Assembly (NCBI RefSeq): GCF_031181555.1
Contig: NZ_JAPSKQ010000006.1
Coordinates: 1-64,000, forward strand
Direction of reading: 5' to 3'
Length of the DNA: 64,000 nucleotides
DNA from: Streptomyces sp.
GTDB lineage: Bacteria > Actinomycetota > Actinomycetes > Streptomycetales > Streptomycetaceae
This document shows positions 54,082-61,662 of this stretch, one piece after another. The position numbers were made by a program, and so were the translations under genes. The notes under the pieces were generated by a model that did not search any database, was not told the DNA's origin, and was given only the letters and a program-made list of their open reading frames with translations. Every line of letters starts with the position of its first letter. The first letter of the stretch is position 1.

Positions 54082-54100
54082 CCTGACCTGACCCGACCCG
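54071..54100. repeat. pentanucleotide tandem repeat spanning a stop codon
   Basis: ACCTG occurs four times in a row (54071-54090), followed by ACCCG twice. The stop codon of the lipoprotein gene (54079-54081) lies inside the repeat. Unit gain or loss would change the C-terminus. Confidence 0.85.
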
Positions 54101-54119
54101 TGAACGGGAGCTGAGTGAC

Positions 54120-54311
54120 GTGAAGGTACGCGTCGACCCCGAGCGCTGCCAGGGACACACCCTGTGCGCCATGCGCGCCCCGAAAGTATTCGAATTGAGC
54201 GAGATCGACGGCCATTCCTCCCCGATCGCCGAGGAGGTCCCCGAAGACCAGCAGGACCAGGTGGTGGAGGCCGTCCGGTCCTGCCCCGAGCGAGCGATCA
54301 GCGTCTTCTGA
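54120..54311 (+). CDS. ferredoxin, 3Fe-4S type, P450 partner
   Basis: A 63-residue ferredoxin from GTG 54120 behind GGGAG. The cluster ligands are Cys10, Cys16 and Cys55 in CQGHTLC and SCPERAI. The position of a fourth cysteine is occupied by His13-Thr14, so a 3Fe-4S cluster is expected. Length and motif match ferredoxins that feed electrons to Streptomyces and Mycobacterium P450s. It lies 33 bases before a P450 gene, its obvious partner. No ferredoxin reductase is in the window. Confidence 0.95.
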   Translation: MKVRVDPERCQGHTLCAMRAPKVFELSEIDGHSSPIAEEVPEDQQDQVVEAVRSCPERAISVF

Positions 54312-54344
54312 GGGGAACGCGGCCGACACGAGGAGAAGGCACCC

Positions 54345-55709
54345 ATGACCGCATCCGAGCCGCACGACGACACCCGCAAGCAGCCCCGCGTCCACTTCGA
54401 CCGGCACGCCCCCGAGTACCGCGACCAGTTCGAGGAGCAGACCCGCGCCTTCCACGCGGGCTGCCCGCTCGCCTGGTCCGACACCTACGGCGGTCACTGG
54501 GTGGCCGCCGGCAACCGTGAACTGCTCGCCTTCGCCCGCGCCGGGGACAAGCTCTCCAACGACCACGACGTGAACGGCGAGCGCCGCGGCTACCAGGGCA
54601 TCAGCATTCCGGCGCCGACCCGCGGCAAGGGCTTCCGCGGCGGTTTCCTGGAGATGGACCCACCCGAGCAGCGCGCGTACCGCAACGCCCTCAACCCCTA
54701 TCTCTCCCCGGCGGCCATCGCCCGCTGGATCCCGTTCATCGACGAGGTGGCCCGCGCCTGCATCGACGAGAAGATCGAGTCCGGGCGGATCGACTTCGTC
54801 GACGACCTCGCCAACATCGTCCCGGCCGTCTTCACCCTGGCCATGATGGGCGTCCCGCTGAAGAAGTGGCAGCTGTACAACGAGCCGGCCCACGCTGGTG
54901 TCTACACCCCGCCGAACTCCCCGGACATGGCCCGGGTGGCCGAGGCCCACATGGCGATGCTCAAGGACATCGCCACCACCCTCCACGAGGTCCGCGCCCG
55001 GCCGAGGCCGGGACTCGCCGATGCCCTCGTCCGCCTGGAGATCGACGGCGAGGCCCCGTCCGACACCGATCTGGTCGGTGCCATGGCCCTGCTCATCGGT
55101 GGCGGCTTCGACACCACCACCGCGCTCACCGCGCACGCCCTGGAGTGGCTCTCCCAGCACCCCGGGGAGCGCAGCCGGCTCAGCCAGGAGCGCGACACCC
55201 TGCTCGATACGGCCACCGAGGAGTTCCTGCGGTACTTCACACCGGCTCCCGGCGACGCGCGGACGGTCGCGGAGGACTGCGAGATCGCCGGCAAGGAGTT
55301 CAAGGAGGGCGACCGGATCTGGCTGTCGTGGGCGATGGCCAACCGTGACCCGGCGGTCTTCCCCGACCCGGACCGCGTCGACCTCGAGCGCGGCGGTAAC
55401 CGGCACACCGCCTTCGGTCTCGGCATCCACCGCTGCATCGGCTCCAACGTGGCCCGCACGGTGTTCAAACGGATGCTGCTCCAGGTCCTCGACCGCATCC
55501 CCGACTTCGTCTGCGACCCCGCCGGCACCGTTCACTACGACACCATCGGAGTCATCCAGGGCATGCGTCACCTGCCCGCCACCTTCACGCCCGGCCCGCG
55601 CATCGGCCCCGGCCTGGAAGAGACACTGGTGACCCTCCAGCAGGCGTGCGACGAGCAGGGACTGGCCGAGCCGGTGACGGTACGCAAGGCGGAGGCGAAG
55701 GTCCGTTGA
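54345..55709 (+). CDS. cytochrome P450
   Basis: A 454-residue soluble bacterial P450 (usual length about 400-430). The I-helix oxygen-activation motif is LIGGGFDTTTAL, the K-helix Glu and Arg are in TEEFLRYF, and the heme ligand is Cys364 in FGLGIHRCIGSNVAR. All are intact. Electrons come from the ferredoxin encoded just upstream. It ends in a TTGA overlap with the DUF35-thiolase-like gene. It probably hydroxylates or oxidises the carbon skeleton or side chain before CoA activation; the CYP family is not assigned. Confidence 0.95.
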   Translation: MTASEPHDDTRKQPRVHFDRHAPEYRDQFEEQTRAFHAGCPLAWSDTYGGHWVAAGNRELLAFARAGDKLSNDHDVNGERRGYQGISIPAPTRGKGFRGGFLEMDPPEQRAYRNALNPYLSPAAIARWIPFIDEVARACIDEKIESGRIDFVDDLANIVPAVFTLAMMGVPLKKWQLYNEPAHAGVYTPPNSPDMARVAEAHMAMLKDIATTLHEVRARPRPGLADALVRLEIDGEAPSDTDLVGAMALLIGGGFDTTTALTAHALEWLSQHPGERSRLSQERDTLLDTATEEFLRYFTPAPGDARTVAEDCEIAGKEFKEGDRIWLSWAMANRDPAVFPDPDRVDLERGGNRHTAFGLGIHRCIGSNVARTVFKRMLLQVLDRIPDFVCDPAGTVHYDTIGVIQGMRHLPATFTPGPRIGPGLEETLVTLQQACDEQGLAEPVTVRKAEAKVR

Positions 55710-57376
55710 CCACGCCCCACCAGGAGACCGTCCGTCCGCGGCCGCAACCGGACCAGGAGACCGAGTTCTTCTGGACCTCCGGCCGCGACGGACGGCTCCG
55801 CTTCCGTTCCTGCACCGCCTGCGCGGCCCTGGTCCACCCACCGCAGCAGGTCTGCCGCCAGTGCCGCGGCCACGGCACCGCGATCCGGGAGGTCTCCGGC
55901 CGGGCGACCCTGATCGGCTTCACCGTCAACCACCGCTTCCCCTTCCCCGGCCTGCCCACCCCGTTCGTCGTCGCCCAGGTCGCCGTCGAGGAGGACCCCC
56001 GGGTCCGCCTGACCACCAACGTCGTCGACTGCGCGCCGGAGGACCTGCGCCTCGGCATGCTCATGGAGGTCGTCTTCGAACAGGCCGGCGACACCTGGCT
56101 GCCGTTGTTCCGGCCGGCCGCCGACCAGCCGGACCCGGCCCCCCTCCCGACCGACGACCCGGCCCCCGAACGCATGCGTGAGCACCTCCGCCGCACGCCG
56201 GTCACCCGGAAGTTCGAGGACCGCGCCGTCATCAGCGGCGCGGGTGCCTCCCGCATCGGCCGCCGCCTCATGGCCCCGCCTCTCCACCTCACCGTGGAGG
56301 CGTGCGAGAAGGCCGTCGCCGACGCCGGACTCACCCTCGATGACATCGACGGTCTGTCCACCTACCCCGGCGGCGGCGCTTACGGCGGCTTCGCCGAGGG
56401 CGGGGTCACCGCACTGGAATCCGCGCTCGGCATCCGCCCCGTCTGGCACAACGGAGCCGGGGAGACCTTCGGCCCCGGCGGCTCCGTGATCGCCGCCATG
56501 CTCGCGGTGGCCGGCGGCCTCGCCCGCCACGTGCTCTGCTTCCGCACCGTGTGGGAGGCGACCCACGCCGAACTCGTCCGTCAGGGAAAGATCCGGCTTC
56601 CCCGGGGAGGAGCGGCCGACGGCTGGTTCAAGCCGTTCGGCGCCGTCTCACCCGCGATGATGCTGGCGATGAACGCCCAGCGGCACATGCACCGCTACGG
56701 TTCCACCCGCGAGACCCTCGGTTGGATCGCCCTCAACCAGCGTGCCGGCGCCGCCCTGCACCCGGACGCCGTCTACCGCGACCCGCTCACCATGGACGAC
56801 TACCTGTCGGCGCGCACCATCACCACGCCCTTCGGCCTCTACGACTGCGACGTCCCCTGCGACGCCGCCACCGCCGTCGTCGTCTCCGCCGCCGAGACCG
56901 CCGCCGACCTGCCGAAGGCCCCGATCCGTATCGAGGCGGTCGGGACGCGGATCATGGAACGCCCCGAGTGGGACCAGGCCACGCTCACCCACGAACCCCA
57001 GGTGCTGGGCCAGGCCGCCCACCTGTGGACCCGCACCGAGCTGCGCCCCGCCGACGTGGACGTGGCGCTGCTGTACGACGGTTTCACCTTCAACTGCCTG
57101 TCCTGGATCGAGGCGCTCGGCTTCTGCGGCATCGGCGAGGCCCGCGACTTCCTGGACGGCGGCAAGAACATCGCCCGGGACGGGGTCCTCCCGCTCAACC
57201 CGCACGGCGGACAGCTCTCCCACGGCCGCACCCACGGCATGGGCCTGCTCCACGAGGCCGTCGTCCAGCTGCGCGGCGAGGCGGGCGCCCGCCAGGTGGC
57301 GGACGCACGGACGGCCGTGGTCTCCAGCGGCGGGCTCACCCCCAGCGGCGTACTCCTGCTCAGGACGGACGGATGA
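55706..57376 (+). CDS. fused DUF35 (zinc ribbon, OB-fold) and thiolase-like lipid-transfer protein
   Basis: A 556-residue protein from TTG 55706, coupled to the P450 stop. Residues 30-150 carry a zinc ribbon (Cys36, Cys39, Cys50, Cys53) and an OB-fold. Residues about 185-556 are a nondecarboxylating thiolase-like fold (VISGAGASRIGRR, then LTVEACEKAVADAGL, and GGQLSHGRTHGMG near the end). The thiolase nucleophilic Cys region is replaced by NGAGETFGPGGS. In mycobacteria the thiolase-like Ltp2 needs the DUF35 part of ChsH2 for retro-aldol release of a side chain from a 3-hydroxyacyl-CoA. Here the two parts are one chain. The same cleavage is the best guess. Confidence 0.85.
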   Translation: MTTPHQETVRPRPQPDQETEFFWTSGRDGRLRFRSCTACAALVHPPQQVCRQCRGHGTAIREVSGRATLIGFTVNHRFPFPGLPTPFVVAQVAVEEDPRVRLTTNVVDCAPEDLRLGMLMEVVFEQAGDTWLPLFRPAADQPDPAPLPTDDPAPERMREHLRRTPVTRKFEDRAVISGAGASRIGRRLMAPPLHLTVEACEKAVADAGLTLDDIDGLSTYPGGGAYGGFAEGGVTALESALGIRPVWHNGAGETFGPGGSVIAAMLAVAGGLARHVLCFRTVWEATHAELVRQGKIRLPRGGAADGWFKPFGAVSPAMMLAMNAQRHMHRYGSTRETLGWIALNQRAGAALHPDAVYRDPLTMDDYLSARTITTPFGLYDCDVPCDAATAVVVSAAETAADLPKAPIRIEAVGTRIMERPEWDQATLTHEPQVLGQAAHLWTRTELRPADVDVALLYDGFTFNCLSWIEALGFCGIGEARDFLDGGKNIARDGVLPLNPHGGQLSHGRTHGMGLLHEAVVQLRGEAGARQVADARTAVVSSGGLTPSGVLLLRTDG

Positions 57377-58287
57377 CCTCGACCGAACCCGAACTCGCCA
57401 TCGGTGTCCACCGGGAGGTGGTGGACGTACACGGTGTCCCCGCCTCCGCACTGGTCGCCGAGGCGGCCCGCCCGCGCGCCGTGATCGTGGCCGTGCACGG
57501 CGGCGCCACCACCTCCACCTACTTCGACCACCCCGGCCACCCAAGGCTTTCCCTGCTGCGCACCGCCGCCACGGCCGGCTTCACCGTCGTCGCCCTCGAT
57601 CGCCCCGGCTACGGCAGCTCGGCCGGACACGAGGAACGCCTCCAGGCACCTGAACAGCGCACGGACTTCGCGTTCGCCGCCGTCGACACGTTCCTCCGGG
57701 ACCGGGACGGAGGCCTCGGCGTGTTCCTCTGGGCCCACTCGGCGGGCTGCGAGCTGACCGTCCGGATGGCGAGCGACCCGCGCGGCGCCGGTCTGCTCGG
57801 CGTGGAACTCGCCGGCATGGGCCGGACCCACCACCCCAGGGTGCTCGCCGCGATGGAGGAGTGGCGGCGCGATCCGGCCCGCACCCGGCCCGACCTGCGC
57901 CGGGCGTTGTGGGACCCGCCGCACGCCTACCCGGCTGACGTCTACGGCGGACGCGTCATCGGCGCCGCCTCGCCGTCGTACGAGGGCCGTCGGGAGGGCT
58001 GGCAGGAGGAGTTCGCACGGCTCGCCGCACGTGTGCCGGTACCCGTCCACATCACGCTCGCCGAGTACGAGCGGGTATGGAGGAACGGTCCGGAAGGACT
58101 GGCCGACCTGGCTTCGATGTTCACCGGAACGCCCCGTCTGGTGCTGCACGAGCAGGCGGGCGCGGGACACAACACCAGCGTCAGCCGCACCGCCCTCGCC
58201 TACCACCTGCACGTGCTGGCGTTCGTCGAGGAGTGCGCCCTCGGCGTGCCGGCGCTGCCCTCGGAGAGGGGGCGCGGTGATGGGTGA
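57373..58287 (+). CDS. alpha/beta hydrolase
   Basis: A 304-residue alpha/beta-fold hydrolase from ATG 57373 (ATGA overlap). The oxyanion region is AVHGGATTSTYF, the nucleophile is Ser123 in WAHSAGCEL, and the histidine is in EQAGAGHNTS near 270. DRPGYGSS after strand 4 is typical. It may hydrolyse an ester, lactone or thioester made in the pathway, for example a lactone from ring oxidation. No signal peptide is visible, so it is cytoplasmic. It overlaps the DoxX gene by 8 bases. Confidence 0.9.
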   Translation: MTSTEPELAIGVHREVVDVHGVPASALVAEAARPRAVIVAVHGGATTSTYFDHPGHPRLSLLRTAATAGFTVVALDRPGYGSSAGHEERLQAPEQRTDFAFAAVDTFLRDRDGGLGVFLWAHSAGCELTVRMASDPRGAGLLGVELAGMGRTHHPRVLAAMEEWRRDPARTRPDLRRALWDPPHAYPADVYGGRVIGAASPSYEGRREGWQEEFARLAARVPVPVHITLAEYERVWRNGPEGLADLASMFTGTPRLVLHEQAGAGHNTSVSRTALAYHLHVLAFVEECALGVPALPSERGRGDG

Positions 58288-58780
58288 GCCCGCGGACGCC
58301 GCCCTGCTGCTCGTCCGGGTCGCCCTGGGCGCGGTGATGGTGGCGCACGGCTGGAACCACTGGCGCGGCGGGGGCGGCATCGCCGGCACGGCGGACTGGT
58401 TCGCCGGCCTCGGTCTGCGCCGCCCGCGCCTGCAGGCGTGGTTCAGCGTGGTGACGGAGATCGGTGCGGGCGCGCTGCTGGCCGTGGGGCTGTTCACCTC
58501 GCTGGCCTGTGCCGCCGTCCTGTCGGTGATGCTGGTCGCCGGACTGCTCGCGCACCGCCCGCACGGCTTCTTCGTCTTCAAGGAGGGTTACGAGTACGTC
58601 CTGGTGCTGGGCGTGCTCGCGGTGGCGCTCGGTGCGTGGGGGCCGGGGGAGTACGCCGTCGACACGGCGGCGGACCTCGCGGTGACCGGATGGGCGGGTG
58701 CCGGCCTGGTGCTCGCGGTGGCGGTGGTGGCGACGGGCGGCTTGCTCGCCGCCTTCTGGCGGCCACGGGAGACGACATGA
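58280..58780 (+). CDS. DoxX family membrane protein
   Basis: A 166-residue membrane protein with four main hydrophobic segments. The first reads ALLLVRVALGAVMVAHGWNHW, in which the start of helix 1 and its His are typical of DoxX. The start is ATG 58280; GTG 58277 directly before it is an alternative. The function of the family is poorly known. Links to quinone oxidation, thiosulfate oxidation and redox homeostasis have been described. Its inclusion in this operon may reflect electron transfer from flavin or P450 steps. Confidence 0.85.
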   Translation: MGEPADAALLLVRVALGAVMVAHGWNHWRGGGGIAGTADWFAGLGLRRPRLQAWFSVVTEIGAGALLAVGLFTSLACAAVLSVMLVAGLLAHRPHGFFVFKEGYEYVLVLGVLAVALGAWGPGEYAVDTAADLAVTGWAGAGLVLAVAVVATGGLLAAFWRPRETT

Positions 58781-59619
58781 GAGGACGACGCGACATGCGG
58801 GTCGGTTTCATCGGACTGGGCAGTCAGGGTGCGCCGATGGCACGGCGGATCGTCGAGGCGGGGTACGGGACGACCCTGTGGGCACGCCGCTCCGCCACGC
58901 TCGCCCCCTTCGCGGACACCGCGGCGAAGACCGCGGGATCGCCGGCCGAACTGGGCGCCGTCAGCGACGTGGTGTGCCTCTGTGTCGTCGACGACGCGGA
59001 CGTCGAGCAGCTGACCACCGGAGGGGACGGTGTCCTCGCCGGGATGCGCCCAGGGGGTGTGCTCGTGGTGCACTCCACCGTCCACCCCGAAACCTGCCGT
59101 CGGCTGGAGGAGCGCGCCCGCCTCCAGCGCGTCTCCGTGCTGGACGCACCGGTGAGCGGCGGGGGGCGGGCCGCGGAACGAGGCACCCTGCTCGTCATGG
59201 CGGGCGGCGATCCCCAGGTCTTCGCCTTCTGCCGTCCCCTGTTCGCCACGTACGGCGATCCCGTCGTCCACCTCGGTCCGACCGGTGCCGGGCAGGTGGC
59301 GAAACTCCTCAACAACGTCCTGTTCACCGCTCAGCTGGGACTCGCGGCGGACGCCCTGGAACTCGGGGGCCGGCTGGGGCTGGACACCGCAGGGCTGGGC
59401 CGGGTCCTGCCGCGCGGCAGCGCGGCGAGTTTCGCCCTGGAGCGGGTCGTCGACGCGGGCGGCACGTTGCGGCGCATCACTGCACACGCGGGCGGACTGC
59501 TGGCGAAGGACGTGCGGCTGTTCACGAGCATCGTCGAGACCGCCGTCGCCGACGGCGAGGGACGACGGAGCCCAGTGCGGGAAACGGCCCTTTCCGCCCT
59601 GGAGGCCATGGGGCGGTGA
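58777..59619 (+). CDS. 3-hydroxyisobutyrate dehydrogenase-like NAD(P)-dependent oxidoreductase
   Basis: A 280-residue beta-hydroxyacid dehydrogenase. It has the N-terminal GFIGLGSQGAPMARRI cofactor motif, the substrate-binding DAPVSGGGRAAERGTL, and the catalytic lysine in GQVAKLLNN. ATG 58777 overlaps the DoxX stop; ATG 58795, with AGAGGA upstream, gives 274 residues and is a fair alternative. It should oxidise a short or branched 3-hydroxyacid. It closely resembles the protein encoded at 63176 (both have GAGQ then KLLNN and a conserved AQLGL). A terminator-like hairpin follows. Confidence 0.9.
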   Translation: MRGRRDMRVGFIGLGSQGAPMARRIVEAGYGTTLWARRSATLAPFADTAAKTAGSPAELGAVSDVVCLCVVDDADVEQLTTGGDGVLAGMRPGGVLVVHSTVHPETCRRLEERARLQRVSVLDAPVSGGGRAAERGTLLVMAGGDPQVFAFCRPLFATYGDPVVHLGPTGAGQVAKLLNNVLFTAQLGLAADALELGGRLGLDTAGLGRVLPRGSAASFALERVVDAGGTLRRITAHAGGLLAKDVRLFTSIVETAVADGEGRRSPVRETALSALEAMGR

Positions 59620-59627
59620 GGCCCGGG

Positions 59628-59666
59628 GCCGGGCCGGTCACGTCCGAATCCTCGCCCCGGCCCGGC
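59628..59666 (+). terminator. probable terminator hairpin of the plus-strand operon
   Basis: GCCGGGCCGG (59628-59637) pairs with CCGGCCCGGC (59657-59666) across a 19-base loop. It lies 9 bases after the dehydrogenase stop and before the TetR gene. Confidence 0.55.
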
Positions 59667-59716
59667 GGAGGGTGCGTACTGTGTGCGGGCACTGGCCAAC
59701 GGCGGAAGGGCACGAG

Positions 59717-60358
59717 GTGGGTTCTGCGCGGCGTCAGGACATCCTGGAGGCGGCCTCGGAGGTGTTCGCCGAGCGCGGCTTCAAGAACGCCTCCATCGAC
59801 GCGGTGGCCGAGCGCGCCGGGCTGACCCGGCAGGGAGTGCTGCACTACTTCCCCAGCAAGAAGCGGCTGCTCCTGGAGATGCTGTCCTTCCGCGAGCAGC
59901 TCAACCGAGAGCACCTGGCGGACCATCCGGTCGGCGAGGACCTGCCCGCCGACTTCGCGGCGGCCGTCGCCTTCGAACAGAGCCACCCCTCGTTCGCCAC
60001 CGTGTACAGCGTGGTGATGGCCGAGGCGGTCACCGGCCGGGAGCCCGCCCGCGGTTACGTGGGAGACCGTCTGCGCTCGCTCCAGGCCCACCTCACCGCC
60101 CGACTGGCCGAGCGCTACGGCGAGCGGCTGCCCAGCGGCCTGAGCGCGTCGGCCGCCGCCACCGCCATCCTCGCCCTTGTGGAGGGCATCCACCAGTGGT
60201 GGCTGATGGACCCGGAGCCGGACGCGGACCACTACCCGACGATCGTGCGGGAGACGTTGTCGGTCCTGTTGGGTCTCACGGATGACGAGCCCGGGCACGA
60301 GGACACCCGGGGTGAGGGCGGGAACGGCCCCTCTCAGGCTCCCGCCGTGAACGGGTAG
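59717..60358 (+). CDS. TetR family transcriptional regulator
   Basis: A 213-residue regulator from GTG 59717 with GGAAGGG upstream. The helix-turn-helix spans about residues 5-50 (ILEAASEVFAERGFKNASID, then VAERAGLTRQGVLHYF), followed by a helical ligand domain with WW near 160. Its 3' end overlaps the convergent dehydrogenase gene by 25 bases. It is the fourth TetR gene in the window. Whether it binds GAGAAT-type palindromes or other targets cannot be told. Confidence 0.9.
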   Translation: MGSARRQDILEAASEVFAERGFKNASIDAVAERAGLTRQGVLHYFPSKKRLLLEMLSFREQLNREHLADHPVGEDLPADFAAAVAFEQSHPSFATVYSVVMAEAVTGREPARGYVGDRLRSLQAHLTARLAERYGERLPSGLSASAAATAILALVEGIHQWWLMDPEPDADHYPTIVRETLSVLLGLTDDEPGHEDTRGEGGNGPSQAPAVNG

Positions 60359-61215
60359 ACCCGGGTGAAGTCGGCACCCGGCTCGGCGGCGGCGAACGCC
60401 TCCCACACTGCCTGGGTGACCGTGGCCACCGCGGCCGCGCCGCCCAGGTCCTCGGTCTCCCGCAGGTACAGGCCCACGTCCTTGGCCATCAGCGTGTTGC
60501 TGAACCCGGAGGCGTAACGGCCGGTCAGCACCTCGTCGGGGAACTTCTCCGCGGTGGCCCCGTTGCGTCCGCTGGAGGCGTTGAGGACCTCCAGCATCAC
60601 GGCCATGTCCAGTCCCGCCGCCTGTCCGAAGGCGACGGCCTCGCTGGTCGCCGCGAGAGCGGTCGCGGACAGGAAGTTGTTGGCGAGCTTGAGCGCCTGC
60701 GCCTGGCCGGGCCGGTCGCCCACCCGCCGCCGGCGGTCGCTGAGCCCGGCCAGCACGGGTTCGACCCGCGCGCAGTCCTCGTCCGTCCCCGCGTACATGA
60801 CCATCAGACTGCGCCTGCGGGCCCCCGTCACCCCACCGGACACGGGCGCGTCCACGTACGAGGGCCCCAGCCCGGCCAGCTCGCGGGCGGCCACGACTCC
60901 GACGGTGGAGGTGTCCACGACGTGCGTGACCCGACTGTTGCGGGCGCCCGTCAGGTCCCGTACCACCGACGCGCAGACGGTCCCGTCCGGCAGGCTGAGC
61001 ACCACGGTGTCCGCGGCACGTGCCACGTCCGCGGGACCCGGCGCCCATCGGGCGCCTGTCGGGGTACGGGCCGGTCCGGCGGCGTCGTGGGCCACCACCT
61101 CGAATCCGTCCGCCACGAGGTTCGCCGCCAGCACACCACCCATGCTGCCCAGGCCCACGAACCCGACCACCCCGCGCCCGATCACCCCGCGCCCGACCGC
61201 CCCGTGCCCGCTCAC
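60334..61215 (-). CDS. NAD(P)-dependent beta-hydroxyacid dehydrogenase (3-hydroxyisobutyrate dehydrogenase-like)
   Basis: A 293-residue dehydrogenase. It contains GFVGLGSMGGVLAANLV, DAPVSGGVTGARRRSL and LKLANNFLSATALA, with the catalytic lysine. The start overlaps the CMD stop (ATGA). The first 15 or so residues (GHGAVGRGVIGRGV) come from a 15-base tandem repeat and look like an added tail before the Rossmann fold. It shares low similarity with the dehydrogenases at 58777 and 63176. It ends the ALDH-CMD-dehydrogenase operon. Confidence 0.9.
   Translation of the reverse strand: MSGHGAVGRGVIGRGVVGFVGLGSMGGVLAANLVADGFEVVAHDAAGPARTPTGARWAPGPADVARAADTVVLSLPDGTVCASVVRDLTGARNSRVTHVVDTSTVGVVAARELAGLGPSYVDAPVSGGVTGARRRSLMVMYAGTDEDCARVEPVLAGLSDRRRRVGDRPGQAQALKLANNFLSATALAATSEAVAFGQAAGLDMAVMLEVLNASSGRNGATAEKFPDEVLTGRYASGFSNTLMAKDVGLYLRETEDLGGAAAVATVTQAVWEAFAAAEPGADFTRVYPFTAGA
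61171..61215. repeat. 15-base tandem repeat at the dehydrogenase N-terminus
   Basis: Three 15-base units, CCCGCGCCCGATCAC, CCCGCGCCCGACCGC and CCCGTGCCCGCTCAC, lie in a row, with a weaker fourth at 61156-61170. On the minus strand they encode the Gly-Arg-Gly-Val repeats at the start of the dehydrogenase. Confidence 0.8.
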
Positions 61216-61583
61216 GCCGACTCCCGCGCGGCGCGCACCTCACGCAGCACGGCCAGGGCGGCGCTCCCGGCCGGTGCACCGCAGTAGGCGGTGATCTGGA
61301 AGAGGAGTTCGTCCACCTCGGCGTCGCTGACGCCGGCACGGCCGGCGGCGCCCAGGTGGAGCCGGAACTCGCCCATGCGGCCCGTCGCGGCCGTCATCGC
61401 CAGGACCAGCAGGCTGCGGTCGCGCGTGGTCAGCGGACCGCCGCGCGCCCACACGCCCCACGCCAGCGCGGTGAGGTAGTCCCGGTAGCCCTCCGGTGCC
61501 GCGAGCGCGGTCCGCGCACCGTCGTCGCCGATCACCTCCCGGCGGATCGCCCGCGCCGCTTCTTGCTGCTTCTCGTCGTACAT
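61212..61583 (-). CDS. carboxymuconolactone decarboxylase family protein
   Basis: A 123-residue protein close to 4-carboxymuconolactone decarboxylase in size. It has LTTRDRSLLVLAMTAATGRM, EFRLHLGAAGRAGVSDAEVD and QITAYCGAPAGSAAL, with the conserved His and Glu. In the protocatechuate route such enzymes decarboxylate 4-carboxymuconolactone, but no other genes of that route are present, so another beta-keto or lactone acid may be the substrate. The stop overlaps the dehydrogenase start. It lies 79 bases after the ALDH gene. Confidence 0.88.
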   Translation of the reverse strand: MYDEKQQEAARAIRREVIGDDGARTALAAPEGYRDYLTALAWGVWARGGPLTTRDRSLLVLAMTAATGRMGEFRLHLGAAGRAGVSDAEVDELLFQITAYCGAPAGSAALAVLREVRAARESA

Positions 61584-61662
61584 CCACCGCTCCTTCGAAG
61601 CCGTCGCTGCCGCTGTCGTGCCGTCGCCACGCTCCCGCGCGGCCCGCGCCGTGACCCGGGTG

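Noticed and set aside
61212-61583. 4-carboxymuconolactone decarboxylase of the protocatechuate pathway (pcaC)
   Set aside because: None of the other pca genes is nearby, and a second distant CMD-family protein belongs to the same regulon, so the specific name is not justified.
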